Positions 1-11,747 of a DNA stretch of 64,000 bases are shown in pieces. Origin of the DNA: Pseudophaeomoniella oleicola (taxonomy: Eukaryota > Ascomycota > Eurotiomycetes > Phaeomoniellales > Phaeomoniellaceae). The DNA is taken from contig QWDQ01000010.1 in the NCBI GenBank assembly GCA_003868215.1, positions 62,001-126,000 of the forward strand, in the 5' to 3' direction. The translations under genes were made by a program, and so were the position numbers. Under the pieces are notes generated by a model, which searched no databases, was not told the DNA's origin, and saw only the letters and a list, made by a program, of their open reading frames with translations. Positions within the stretch are counted from its first letter, which is position 1. Each line of letters begins with the position of its first letter.

Positions 1-926
1 AAACTTCTGCATCAGTTGCATTTACATGAGGTGCTGGGGATGTGGGTACCGAAGCTGGATGCTGTTGCGGTGACGACTCTTTTGATGGCTTGGAGACAGG
101 TTCGCGACGGGTTGGAGGTGCATCGGCGGAAAGAATGGGCGACAATGGCAATGAAGTAGGCTCATCATCAAGCAGTCGTTTATCCGTTCCTTGTGATGGT
201 GCAGAACCCCTCTGTTTTGCAAGTTCAGCATCCAATTCGGCCTCATCATCCTCCAATTCCGCGGCATAGATATCGGGATGGTCCCGGAAGCAATCTTGCA
301 TTGCCTTGAACTTGTCGATACAGTCGAGACCTTTCGGTTCCTGCTCGCTGTAGACAAAGCAAGAGAACGCATTTCTGAAATCCTGTCCGCACGGTCCATG
401 GGCCATACCACCTAGACATGGGCAATCCCAGTTGATCTCTCCTGTGACAGGATTAAAGGCTCCTTGTGAATCGGCCTCCTCCTCCAGGGCAGCCGGGTCG
501 TCTGTCGCAATACCTTCGGATGTGGGCGGTAGAGGTGCATCAACAGCTTGACCTTGCTGCTGCTTTCGCGTAGACGCATACGATTCTACTGTCGGTAGTT
601 GTTCTTCGACGTCCTGATGAGGATCCGTATCGAATCTCATTATTCCTGTAGGCGCGATAAAGTCAGCAAATTCTAGCTCTTGACCATTCCAGGAACTTGA
701 GATCTGAGCCCAGGAACGTACTTTTCGTGTTGTCGGCGAAGACTGGGCTGGTATTGTAATAGTAGACACCTGCGATTGCAACGCCCCATCGTAGAGCGCT
801 ATTCTTCCAGCTCCTCGACTTTTGATGGGAAGGAGCTGTGCTTAACAATCGTCTCGACGAAGGTTGCGTATTGCGCAAAGAAGATTGCGCTGAACGCAGT
901 AACGAACGTGAGCTGTATCTGTACAT
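1..926 (-). CDS. MIA40: Mia40, mitochondrial intermembrane-space oxidoreductase (3' end beyond window)
   Basis: Mia40 oxidises cysteine-rich proteins as they enter the mitochondrial intermembrane space and passes electrons to Erv1. Exon 1 is 926-722; a 49-bp intron (721-673, GTACGT..CTAG) joins in frame to exon 2, which is still open at base 1, giving at least 292 residues. The N-terminus is an Arg/Ser-rich presequence followed by a membrane anchor at about residues 47-63. The diagnostic core is present: the redox-active CPC motif (residues 152-154, bases 424-416), then two CX9C pairs (Cys163/173 and Cys186/196). An acidic, Pro/Ser-rich tail follows, as in other mould homologues. The gene is head-to-head with thiamine pyrophosphokinase across 399 bp. 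The identification is firm; only the C-terminus and stop codon are missing. Confidence 0.95.
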
Positions 927-1325
927 GATGAAACGAAGCAGAGGAAGAAATGGGAGCTACCCTCAGAACATCTATCCTCGGTGGGTGTGGCGTGTTGAGA
1001 AGGTCAACTAGTATTCAAGAGCTCAAAAAGCTCCTCCAAAGATTTCCCAATGACGAACGCGATTTCTCAGCAATTGATTGGAGAGACGTCTTTTTTTGGA
1101 GTTTGATTCCGAGCGGGCCCGACGGCGGACGAAATTGAAAACCAGTGCCAAGGAATAGATAAGGACGAATGAACGTCAGCTTCGAGAATTGAATGACTTG
1201 TATGGGAGTACAAAGATATTGGCAACAGTTTGGGGTAGTAAGACATCTCTGACTGACACAATGTTATCATATATTCCTCTTTCACGGTAACCAAGTGCCA
1301 TTCAAGGCAGAGTTCTCAAGACATC
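927..1325. promoter_or_regulatory. Shared divergent promoter region, MIA40 / thiamine pyrophosphokinase
   Basis: These 399 bp separate two start codons on opposite strands, so both promoters must lie here or overlap the neighbouring gene. No further coding exon was seen. Individual elements could not be assigned with confidence. Confidence 0.5.
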
Positions 1326-2223
1326 ATGGACAACTACTGTGATTTAACCACCTTCTTCCGACCAGAAGAGCACTCTGTACCCTTCTCGATAGTCATCTTA
1401 AATCAACCCGTCAATGAGAAGGTATATAATGTGCTGTCACATTACGGTATGTACTTCCACTCTTCGTCGAGCTCCTTACAGCCCCCCTTTTGAGGACCAG
1501 CTATCGTATATGAAAGAAAGATGACCAATACTATACTCTGCAGCAAAATTAATAGTATGTGCCGACGGTGGAGCCGATCGCCTCCGCAAGTTGACTGCCG
1601 ATCCAACCAAGCCTCTCCGCCTACCAGATGTAATAATAGGAGACCTAGATTCTGTTACTCCAGAGACATTGTCCTATTACAAAGCTCAAGGTGTCGCCGT
1701 GGTCGAAGATGATGACCAATATTCTACCGATTTTACGAAAGCATTAAAATACATACGATCCAAGACGACTAGCGATACTGCTATCAATGACGGACAGCCA
1801 GGTTCAAAGATGGACGTTATCACGTTTGGAGGTCTAGGTGGCCGAGTAGATCAAGCCTTCTCTCAGATTCACCATTTATTTGCTGCCATTCGCAACCCAG
1901 AATGGCTCAATGGCAACATCTACCTTGTTGGAGAGGAAAGCATGAGTCTGATCCTTGGCAAAGGGAAAAACACCATTCTTTGTGGCCCGACGCCACCAAA
2001 AGAAGATCGATTGTTCGATGAGAATGTCGGTATCATTCCAGTGATGGGTACAGCACGTATTACGACAAAGGGTTTGGAGTGGGATGTGGAAGATTGGGAA
2101 ACAGAGTTTGGAGGCCAAGTCAGCACCAGCAATCATTTGCGAGCTGAAGTAATTGAAATTCAGACGAGTAAACAAGTTTTGTTTACTGTAGAATATGCGC
2201 CAAGGTTCAGCATAGCGAAGTGA
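1326..2223 (+). CDS. THI80: Thiamine pyrophosphokinase
   Basis: The enzyme transfers pyrophosphate from ATP to thiamine to make thiamine diphosphate in the cytosol. Exons are 1326-1446 and 1544-2223; the 97-bp intron (GTATGT..CTGCAG) restores the frame and gives 266 residues, a usual length. The catalytic domain shows the CADGGADRL motif (residues 46-54), the GDLDS motif (73-77), an acidic DDQYSTDFTKAL stretch (about 97-108) and GGRVDQ (139 onward). The C-terminal thiamine-binding domain carries VSTSNH (233-238). The ATG at 1326 is chosen because it opens the exon whose donor joins in phase to the conserved AKLIVCADGG strand. It is convergent with UPF2. Confidence 0.95.
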
Positions 2224-2711
2224 GTAACCATACTGCTGGTTTACATCCACTAGCCTTCAAGAAATGCGACGTATCCGTGAATAAAGGCAATCGAAAAATA
2301 CATACTAGTGCGGCCGTCGACACTTAGGCCCCTCGACACCCCCAACTGCAGAAACGGCTCCGATAATGGAGGTCCGAACATGCACACCTTCGAGAGGATT
2401 GTAGCCTATCATAAGCCTGGTCTCCCAACCGCCTCAGGCAGTAAGTGCACTTGGGCCTCGACTCATGCCAAGGTACTTCCTGTCTTGGTGGCAGCTTGAG
2501 CCCTATGTATGTTGTGAGCGGAGAAGAACATCAATGTCTTTCTCGTGGTCTGTTACGTGACGAACGTCGCAAATGTAGCCCTGGCAACCTTGAGCCTAGG
2601 ATGTACCTGATGAATCGGCGCATTGAGCCGTAAATAAGGTGGGGTTTCGTGTGAACGGTTTCCAGGTTGGGAACGCAGTTTCAGGTCCTGCAAGGGGTAG
2701 AGAACGGCAGA
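2224..2711. other. Convergent intergenic region
   Basis: This 488-bp gap lies between the stops of thiamine pyrophosphokinase and UPF2. Only short chance ORFs occur; it probably holds both 3' UTRs. Confidence 0.5.
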
Positions 2712-5700
2712 TCAGCCACGAGTTCTTCGATGTTTCTTTGTGAGGGAGGAATTGTGATTCTTCTCATTCGTTCTTGCCAAAAGGGTCGAATCAGAATGAT
2801 CGATATCTGAGGGATTGTCATACCAATCAACATCACTGAGTTGAAGTTTCCTTGCACGGTGACTGCTCCGATTCGTGCCTGATTTGTCTCTACCATAAGA
2901 AGCGTTATGCCTCTCGAGGCCTAGATGAATAGTCTTAGTACCCCGAGCGGGTCGATTAAATGGAAGGGTCGAAAGGGGAGCAGAAGGAAATTGGTAGAAG
3001 TCACCATCTTGATCGTTGTCGTCGCGAAGATCATAATTGAGAACAAGATTCTTAATTCTTTGTTGCTCCTCGCGTTCAGCCTCACGCTGATTCTTGGCCG
3101 CAATTGCAAAATGCGAATCAGATGGAAGTTCAATGGTACGAGTCTGTACATAGTAAGAATAAACTTGCCACTTTCGTCTGTACGAGATGGCTGATTGCAA
3201 GGGGCTTGACTGACCTGTTGCCTGTTGCCTTTCTTTGTCATCAACGAAAATGCCATAGTGTTTGGCACAGCTTCTACTGGTGGGGTTTCATCAATATCAT
3301 CGTTCTGGACGACCTGTTGCTGGACCGGACGCATTGGCAAAGGTATATCGAAAGCTGTTCGACGTTCAAATTTGCGAGAATCCATACTTTCGGCCATCAT
3401 GCTTTGGAACGCACGGTCGAAATCGGCTTCTTCTTCGGGATCAATCTGCTCCTCCTTTCTGGTAACGAAGATTTGCTCTTCCTCTGACTCGTGAGCCTCA
3501 ACATCATGCGGTTCCTCTTCTTCAACCTGAACCACGATTAGCGCAGTGCAATCGGAATGATGACACTCAAGTCTCACCTCCGCTTCGTCGCCGGATGATG
3601 CTTCATCGTCGAGTACCTCTGGGACATCTTCTCCCTCGTCCTCATCAGAAGAAGATTCCATTTCATCTTCTTGGGCCTCACCAGCCGCGCCTTGGTTCGA
3701 AGCTTGATAATTAGTAGCACAGGCCTCAGAGAAGAGACGAGCAGCTTCCGGGAGATCGGTACATAGCTTCCATTGCGGTCGTACTAAAGCATAAGTATCT
3801 TGGATGACAAATTCAATGTCCATTGGCATCGTTTCTTTGGTTAGAACATAGTATTGGAAAAATGTTAGGAAGAAGTCCAATTTCCTCTTCGCATGACCGC
3901 GGTCAAAGCAAATGCCGCAAGTATCAAGGATAGTGCAGACAAGGCGGACGCGGAAGAAATCATCGGGCATATCGAACGGAGTAGATTTCCCGGGCTGAGG
4001 AGTGCCACCTTCTAATGAGATTCGTCAGTTGATAGCATCATGAAACTGCCATGAATTTTGCTCACCATGGCCAAAGGTTACGATGCGATAGAGCAGATCA
4101 AAGATCACGGCACTGTCCAGCATCTTGTAGTTGTAGAGCTCGCCGATATATTTGACCTCTGCGATTCGTCGTTGGTTGAATTTGAAGTCGTTCTGCTCAA
4201 GACCAAGTGTAATATTCTCTAGCACGTTGTCGATGATTCCAATAACGAATTCCTGGTGATAACGGTTGAGTGCTCCAAGTAGGACTGCTAGTAGATGTAT
4301 ATTGCTGAACTTGACCTTTCCTGGCTTACTGAATACCTTTTCAAGTATGTAGACGACTTCCGCTTCCTCCCAGTGCAGCTTTCTGATGGATTTGAGAATT
4401 TTAGTATAGTTCCGTTTATTCATGTCCAGATAGACCATCTGACGAATGAAAAGATCAGTGGGTGTCCTCTCTTTCTGTTCAATGGCCGACCTCTGAGGAG
4501 GATCAACATAGTATGTGGCATTTTCTATGAGCATTCGCTCTTGTGCTCCAAGATGCTGAGCAGACTTTTTCCGGTTCAACGTCTCGAGAAAAGAGACCAT
4601 TCGCGGCGATGTTTCCGGATTTCGCAAGAGGTAGCGACCACAATTCTCGAGAAGATTGCCGATGATCTCGATATTCATCCGAGAAAAGTCATCCAAGCTG
4701 ACTTTGAAGCAGTGGAAAATAACGTGCTCTGGGACCACACCGAATTTAGTAAGCTCGGCGAGATATCGAATATTGGTTGTACGGACTTGTCCCAAGAAGT
4801 CTTTGGACTTTCGTCGTTGGAGACTTCGGAACTCGTCATCGAGATAAGTAATAATGCCTTGGACAACATCCGACATATATTGACCAAGTGTTGCTATCAA
4901 GCGGGAATATAAAGGCAAAAGATCGGAGCGACCCTTCGGGATATCTTGTAATGCTTTGACGAGTCGATTTCGCGAGGCCTTTGAATTGAGGAAGCAGAAT
5001 TCCAGGGCGAAATCATCTACCATGTCCTTGGTCTGAAGTTCTGGCAAACGAGCAAGTAATGTATCGACTTGAGCCCCGACGGTTTTGTTGACAATAGCTG
5101 TGGACAGATCATCTGGTCCATCTGATTTGACTTCGTTTGGCGTTGTCTTTGAAGCATCAGGCGCCTGGAGCTGATCGTCTTCTGCAGGCTTTTTTGGCAC
5201 CGAGTCTTCTACCTCTGGTTTCTTCTTCTTCGAGTCCTCGAGAAGGATCGCTGGAACCCGGCCTCGAAGATCTACGAGATTCTCGTAGAAACGGCGTTCT
5301 TCTTCATCTTCCCATATTCCAGCACCGTCGCCTTGACCTTTCAAATACTCACCTGCCTTAACGAGGCCTATACCGCTAGAGTGAGCTGCATCGGAAACCT
5401 CCTTTTCAGCAAGTTCAGGCATGTCAATACCAAGTACGTCGCAAAGGACCTGAGTATTGGAGACAAGTTTCTCATGGGATTTGCTCTGCTTCTCGAAATT
5501 TGCTTGCCTGTCCTCAAAGACCTCCCCGCTCCTGACGTAAGCTTCTGCATTGCGCCGACTTTGGTTGTTCAGTGATTTCTGATCACGAACAACATGAGCT
5601 TTGACATCCTCAAGGTAACGTGTAAGAACCTGCTGAAACCTTGTCCGGGTTTTCTCATCTGTAATTGGTGGATCTGAAATGGGAGAGTCCGTAGCCACAT

Positions 5701-6631
5701 CCTCTCCTTCGTCGACTTTGTCTTTTTGGCTTGTCTCGCCATCAGCATCAACCGTCTTCCGACCTGCTTCAGCTACCGCTTTTACACCCAACACATCCCA
5801 GGAAAAGTTTTTGACAAACAATACAGCTAAAGGCAGGTTAACGTGCTCCCTATCGTGGCCCAACAAATCCTTAAGGACTTCCAACGGGAATGGCTCGGGG
5901 TCGATGTCATCCTTCTGGCTGCCACCTGCCCTGGCCTTAGTGACTAGGTCGGGTCTTGTGCTTGAAGCTTGTGGAGCCTCTTTTCCTTTGCCGGGGGTAG
6001 CATCCTCAGGTCTTTCGATATCGTCGAGGCCTCTGAGTACTCCGACAAGCCATAGCTCTGTGACAACCCTCAGCAACGCTCTATGTCTCGATAACCGATC
6101 TTTTTCTTCTCTTTCTCGAGCATCCTGACTTAAAGCCTTGAGCTGTGCCTTATCCGGTGTGCTGAGGCCCCTTCCGAGAAGCCATCCCAATTGCTTCGTG
6201 AATTCTGTGGGACCGAAGCGTTGATGCAGTGCACTGATGATTTCAACCCCTGCGGCGATATCTCCTGGGACTTTAAGCTTACAAAGGCCTTCGTAGGCAG
6301 CGGAGATGATCTCGGATAAGTATTTGTGCAATGAAAGGGTGCGGATCTCGGCGATGAGGGTGCTTAAACCTGAAGCTGATATTCCTGTCCTTATGCGCTT
6401 GATGAAAGCAGTATTCTTTTTCAGCGATGAGTCCATAGATCCGCTGGTGGTAAAGACTTCTAAATAATCATCAGCACTGACGCGGGACGTGATGCGCAAG
6501 AAGATGGCGCACCCTTATCGCCATCCCATGCGCGAAGATTCAAATCACGGAGCTCGCCTAGAAGACATCATCGTCAGCGAATTGAAGGGGCATCCACAGA
6601 GTATGCGCCTACGCTTCCGTTTGCGATCCAT
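2712..6631 (-). CDS. NMD2: Upf2/Nmd2, nonsense-mediated mRNA decay scaffold
   Basis: Upf2 bridges Upf1 to Upf3 on mRNAs with premature stops. Five exons were traced: 6631-6613, 6557-6513, 6459-4066, 4011-3215 and 3143-2712, with introns of 55, 53, 54 and 71 bp. They sum to 1228 codons plus stop. The start was fixed by the N-terminus MDRKRKRELRDLNLRAWDGD, which appears only after splicing the two tiny first exons. Three MIF4G-type helical domains follow (roughly residues 25-230, 480-665 and 685-895). A long Glu/Asp-rich segment (about 920-1000) is next. The conserved Upf1-binding tail includes DFDRAFQSMMAES and TRTIELPSDSHFA. The last exon ends in a basic KKHRRTRG. The domain order and the tail make the assignment secure. 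Confidence 0.95.
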
Positions 6632-8847
6632 GATCGCTACGCCTCATATGCTGAGACACCAAAATTCTAGATATGTCCGGTTCTCGTATCATTTGGGCGT
6701 GAGGAGAGTTTCTTTAGCGAGGAAGGCACAAGCCGATGCCCGCATGAAGGGTCCCCGAACTGGAAAGTAGTGTGCCAAAGGAAGGGAAACAGACTGTGTC
6801 GTTAGATAAAAGCAATTGACCCCGTTCAGTGGCGTGTGTGGTGGCAGCAGAGGAGTGGTGAAGCATTCCACATCAAACAGGACCGATAATTTATCATAGT
6901 AATTCCCTGGTAGATAATTTGGTGGATATCCAAAGCACCGTACTTAACGGACTTATCGATTAGGCACTGACCGCCTAAATCAACTATGGTAACTTAACCT
7001 ACAGTCAGTTTGCCTCAAACCAAGAAACAACCTCGCCGCCATCGTCTATCATAACATCTTCATTCTCAGTTCAGCTTCCCAACTTACTACTGCTATTGCT
7101 ATCAACAGCCAAGTAACGGACGTAATAGTCCTCCCATTAACCTATGAATATCATCAATATAAGCAGCAGCAAGGTTTCATGTGCGCTGACCGGCTAGAGT
7201 CTGGATGGTAAGACTTGTCTCAAGGCTTTGAGAAAAGTCCAGCGCATCTTGTTAGAATGGTAAAGAATGCGTTCCCCCTGATCATTGCATGCTGAGGGCT
7301 ATCGCAACCTGATCTATCAGTGAGCTCTACATCTCCACTGCAGAGCATACTTTCAATATGCTCTCGGTGGGCCGCCGAGTTGGTTCACGGACGTGGTTAC
7401 TTGCTGTGCTGACCTCCATTCAAGTCCTCTTTCTGATATGTCAGATACCGTGCCGGCATGACATATCGTCAGGATTATTGGTCACAGCAGGATCACTTCT
7501 ACCTGGCATCGGTAGTGACAAACGTGTTCCATGATACGTGTCACCATACTCATTTCACACAACCGCGAATAATTGACACATGGTATGGCTCAATACAGGA
7601 GAGACTATGCTTCCAACTGCACTATACATATAACCCGTTTCGAAAATCCGGACTAAAGAGAGTCGATCTAAGGCCTCCTACGCCTCCTCATCTCAATCCT
7701 GATCAAACGATACTAGGTCTATCCGTCGGTAGGTCCCTATACCGTCTCCTTGATATCATTCCATGCCTTTTCAGAAAAGCAGAAAGACAGACTCCATGCG
7801 GGAGTGCTCTTCGCATATGTAAGGCGAATGGTGCGCGAATTGCAACTCGGGAAGCGAGTACGGTCTAGCCTGAGTCTTGAGCTCGTCAACCACGAACATT
7901 GCCGTGAAAGAGATACCGGTTCAATAGGCTACGTGACACTGAAGTTACAGTCCTTGTGCAGATATCCGTTGGATACGAAGTCGCTGACATCGACGTAAGA
8001 GGGCCCACAGACACTTCATTTGGAGACTCTGGGTCTCTCAACTCTGAGAATTTCTCGGATCTCTCCCAGAATACCGATCTTCTGCCATTTTGGACAACCG
8101 TTTGACGGGTGCTACCCGCCCAACTCCAGGACGTTACCCCTATCCCCTCTGGATCCGGATCCTCAGCTTCAGTCTGCCCCTGAGAGCAACTCCATCTGGA
8201 TAAGGCTGCTCTCCATACAGTGAAGTTAAAATGGGTTGGGTCGCCATGTAACGGCCTTCACGAGTTGTTGTACCTCGATGTGTTCCCAAACCAATATTCT
8301 CGACCTAATCTCGCATTACGAGGTTTGAGCTGCCATCGGGGGACGAAGTCATGCAACACCTCAGGATCGGCGTATGTGAACTTGAACGCCATGTCTAGCA
8401 TAATTAATCCGTAAAAGGTATCATAGCAAGCAATAAAGCAAGCAGAACCATACGTGTGTGTACCTAGTTACAGTAGCAACTACAGTGATAAAGACGCGAT
8501 GTTTATGTATCTAGTTTGTAGATTCAATCAACATAGCACCGGGAAAGCCGACATCTTCTCGGATTGAATCGCCGCCCCGCTGTGCCTCGCCCTATCTCTA
8601 CTGCGGATGCAGATCCCGCCCCTTTCCAAATTTCTTTTGCTTGAATTGGGCATGGCTACACTTTCCAACGTCTTGATATATTTAATTATAATTATGATAA
8701 GATTGAAAGGGGCCCACTAGCCGAGATCCAGGCAATGGACTATCTATCTGCTTCGAGTCATCAGATCCAGTCCCAATGAAAATCAAGCTTCTAAAAGGTA
8801 AAGCTGTGAAAACCAATCCAGTACGTAAAAATCGATATCCATTTGCT
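6632..8847. other. Intergenic region without recognised gene
   Basis: The 2.2 kb between UPF2 and the amino-acid permease contains several ORFs below 140 codons on the plus strand (for example 7458-7868). They lack recognisable motifs and intron-linked extensions. The upstream part must include the UPF2 promoter. I see no tRNA, repeat family or mobile element. Confidence 0.5.
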
Positions 8848-10790
8848 TCATGCGATCCAAAACCAAATCCTTTCCAAGAAATTGCGCGGCACCGGAGGGA
8901 CATCCTTTTCCGTGATCTCCTCGACCTCTTCCAATCCACTAAAGACGTCAATTTCTTCGATTGGTTTGGCCCAAGGGGTGCGGAACCAGAGTTTATGGCC
9001 CAGGTAGAAGACGAAGAAGACTGGGATCGTGACGTAAGCGGCGAAGAAGCTAGAGGCGGAAAGCTCGCCGGGGAAGAAGATTGCGAAGCCGTTCGTTAAG
9101 GCTAAGAGGATGATCAAGAACATTGTAAAGTAGGTGGTGTAAGGCTGGAAGCGACTTCTGAATGGTAGACGATCGGTAATGCCTTGGTAGATGATCGCTT
9201 TTCGAAATCGCTATTCGACAATGATTAGGCTGTTAGGTTTCTGACTGTAAGAATGCTCAAGACTCACCAGATAAGTGTAAAGGACCACGATCCAAGCGAT
9301 GAATCCACTAACGGTACTGATATTTGAAAGCCAGTTGAACACCGTAGTCCCTGTATTGGACACATTAAGATAGCCAAGACATCCCACGGCGAAACTAGCG
9401 AGTATGGCATTGTAGGGAACGCCAAAGCGGTTGCACTTGCTGAAAATTCTTGGAGCTTGACCAGTGCAAGCAAGACCATAGAGCATTCGGGAACCAGCGA
9501 AGAGGAACGAGTTTCCTGAGGACCAAGCAGATGTCAAGATGACAGCATTGATGATGTGATTAAGGACTGGGATGCCGGCTCTTTGAATGCCAATAACGAA
9601 GGGGCTTGCTGCAGCGCCTGAAGCATTGCTGTTGATAGCCGCGAGTAATGCCGGGCTGTTGTAAGGGACGATCACCCCAATAACGAGGGCACCTATGACA
9701 TAGAATGTAATCAATCTGTAGATATAACGCCTCGTCGCTTTGGGGATATTGCGTCTTGGTGCCACGCACTCTCCAGCTGCCGTGGTGATCAATTCTGGAG
9801 AGAGGATATAGGCGAAGGCTGCTCTAATCATGGCGTGCCAAAACGCGAGAAATCTTCCAGTGTTATGAGGTGCCATATAGGGATTGAAAGCACCTGGATC
9901 CCTCCAATACCGAAAGCCCAGGCGATCATGGGTTGGCGCACCCCCGAAGAAAATCACAACACCCGTAATTATAAGACCTACTATTGCGATGATCTTGATC
10001 GACGAAAACCAGAACTCGGCCTCACCAAACAATTGGACAGCGACGATGTTGAGTAGCAAGCATACTATCCGGTGTCAGTCTCTAAAGTATGGTCGCATCC
10101 AAACATTACTGACCGACAAGAATTACGGAGATCCACACAGCAGGTGAGATCGGTGTCCAGTATTCCATGACCAGTGAGGCAGCTGTAACTTCTGCCGCAA
10201 TGAGGATGGAGTAAGCATACCAGTAATTCCAGCCTAGGGGTTGTTTGTTAGCACTTAACTGGATGCTGTTGTGGTAATTACTGTACCTGAAGCAAAAGCA
10301 AGGCTTGGCTCAACAAAGCGATTGACCAGATAAGGAACCGAGAGTCCCCTGATGGGCATGTAGGACGTCATCTCGCCCAAGTCAAGCATGATTAACCATA
10401 CAAGCGCAGACATGCAAATATAAGCCATAAACAGAGGGGCTAAGGCACTGTTAGTATTTTTAGATTGGTCCCTAATTCTCGTGATGAAGCCTACCTGGTC
10501 CACAATCGGCAAGGACAGTACCAGACCCTACGAAAAATCCTGTTCCAATTGAACCTCCTGGATAGGAAATACTGTCAATCTAATGTCCATTGTGCAGTCG
10601 GTAAGAGGCAGGACAACGGACCTAGGGCTATGAGCTGAAGATGCCGACTTTTCAGACCACGATGCGTTGCTTCATTGTCACCGATGCCTATGATATCGCC
10701 AGTCTGCGCCGTGTTTGGATTATCTGAGGTGTCGTAAGAGACGTTGACTCCTTCATTGTCGTCTTTAGCGTAAGCCTTCTCTGCAGACAT
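8848..10790 (-). CDS. YAT-family amino-acid permease
   Basis: This is a plasma-membrane amino-acid/H+ symporter of the APC superfamily. Six exons (10790-10622, 10557-10495, 10439-10287, 10233-10114, 10064-9268, 9210-8848) splice in frame to 554 residues, with about twelve hydrophobic segments. Family signatures include GSIGTGFFVGSGTVLADCGP in the first membrane helix, GEMTSYMPIRG, the loop motif HDRLGFRYWRDPGAF, TGRFLAFWHAMIRAAF, and AASPFVIGIQRAGIPVLNHI. The loop and C-terminus resemble Dip5-type dicarboxylic amino-acid permeases. The proline permease PrnB belongs to the same family, so the substrate cannot be read from sequence. It is transcribed in the same direction as proline dehydrogenase, about 1 kb downstream of it, which suggests amino-acid catabolism. 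The ATG at 10790 is the one that opens exon 1. Confidence 0.9.
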
Positions 10791-11747
10791 TCTGACGGAG
10801 TACAGCAAGAACTAGATTCCGACCATAAAGCTGCGTGACGAGGGGAGAAGGCGGTGAATTCAACGACAAGTTTGACACCGTGAGGATGTGACAGTGCAAA
10901 AGGACAGCAGAAGAGACAACGAGATTGAGAACGAAAGAAGAAGCCATTACAATGTATTTATTGATTGGCGGAGTGGCATGACCAAGTGTTATCGATATGT
11001 TACGTTGTGATTGACAACTCACGTTAGTCAACCCGAAGTGTGTGGTTCTCCTTCCGCAGCCTTTGGTGTTTGTGGACCTCGAGTTGCGTTCACTTTCTTA
11101 TGGTTCCGTGTCTAGTCCGGATATTATGTACGAAGAAATGGACAAGGCAGATTCCCCAGACTCCCAAGGTCAGCGATGCCATCATCATGTAAATCACAAG
11201 AATAAGTTCCTAACCCATGCAGATCTGTATACATCGGACGTGAGACTTCGTGCGTCGTGGTCGATATTCTTGCCAGCCAATCAAGCTGAACGTCGTTGGA
11301 ATTTATCAGGCCCATGGTACATTTCGAACGTCCTTCGAAAGTAAGTTCCTGTATGGCAGATATACTTTGACCACGTTCGAGAAGAATGGCTCGGTACAAT
11401 AAATGGTCCACAAAACGGCCGGGAGGTTGGCCTTTCATCATCGTCGTCTGGTAGATAGGTCGATAGGAGAGAGGATACACTTGGGTTATCAAAAATAATT
11501 ATGAGATAAATGTAGTAAGAGACTACGACAGAAGCGGTTAGCTCAAACCTGACGTACAACGGACCGAACCCGCGCAGCAGTTCCTCTTCATTAAACAAAT
11601 GCCGCCCGTCACTCCAGCCAACCATCAAGCAGGCACCTGCTGTCACGGAAGCTATCAGGTAAAGACCAACCGCAGACACTCCATAAAGAAAGAGTTCATA
11701 ATTCATTAAATCATACACAGTCATAAGTCTAGGGACATAAACAGGAC
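10791..11747. other. Intergenic region between permease and proline dehydrogenase
   Basis: This 957-bp stretch must contain the permease promoter and the 3' UTR of proline dehydrogenase. It also holds the doubtful membrane-protein ORF listed separately at 11281-11724. Confidence 0.5.
11281..11724 (-). CDS. Doubtful small membrane-protein ORF
   Basis: An uninterrupted ORF of 147 codons begins at the ATG at 11724, only 24 bp after the stop of proline dehydrogenase on the same strand. It encodes two hydrophobic stretches (about residues 11-35 and 70-90), then an acidic DDDDE patch. A third strongly hydrophobic run, ELILVIYMMMASLTLGVWG, is encoded in another frame at about 11210-11150 and ends at a stop near 11094. 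It could be a further exon, but I found no convincing donor in the right phase. The product is not recognised. The tight spacing to PUT1 argues that this may just be its 3' UTR, so confidence is low. Confidence 0.25.
   Translation of the reverse strand: MTVYDLMNYELFLYGVSAVGLYLIASVTAGACLMVGWSDGRHLFNEEELLRGFGPLYVRFELTASVVVSYYIYLIIIFDNPSVSSLLSTYLPDDDDERPTSRPFCGPFIVPSHSSRTWSKYICHTGTYFRRTFEMYHGPDKFQRRSA

Noticed and set aside
7458-7868. 136-codon ORF in the UPF2-permease gap
   Set aside because: His/Pro/Arg-rich with no motif, no supporting introns and overlap with another ORF in a different frame.
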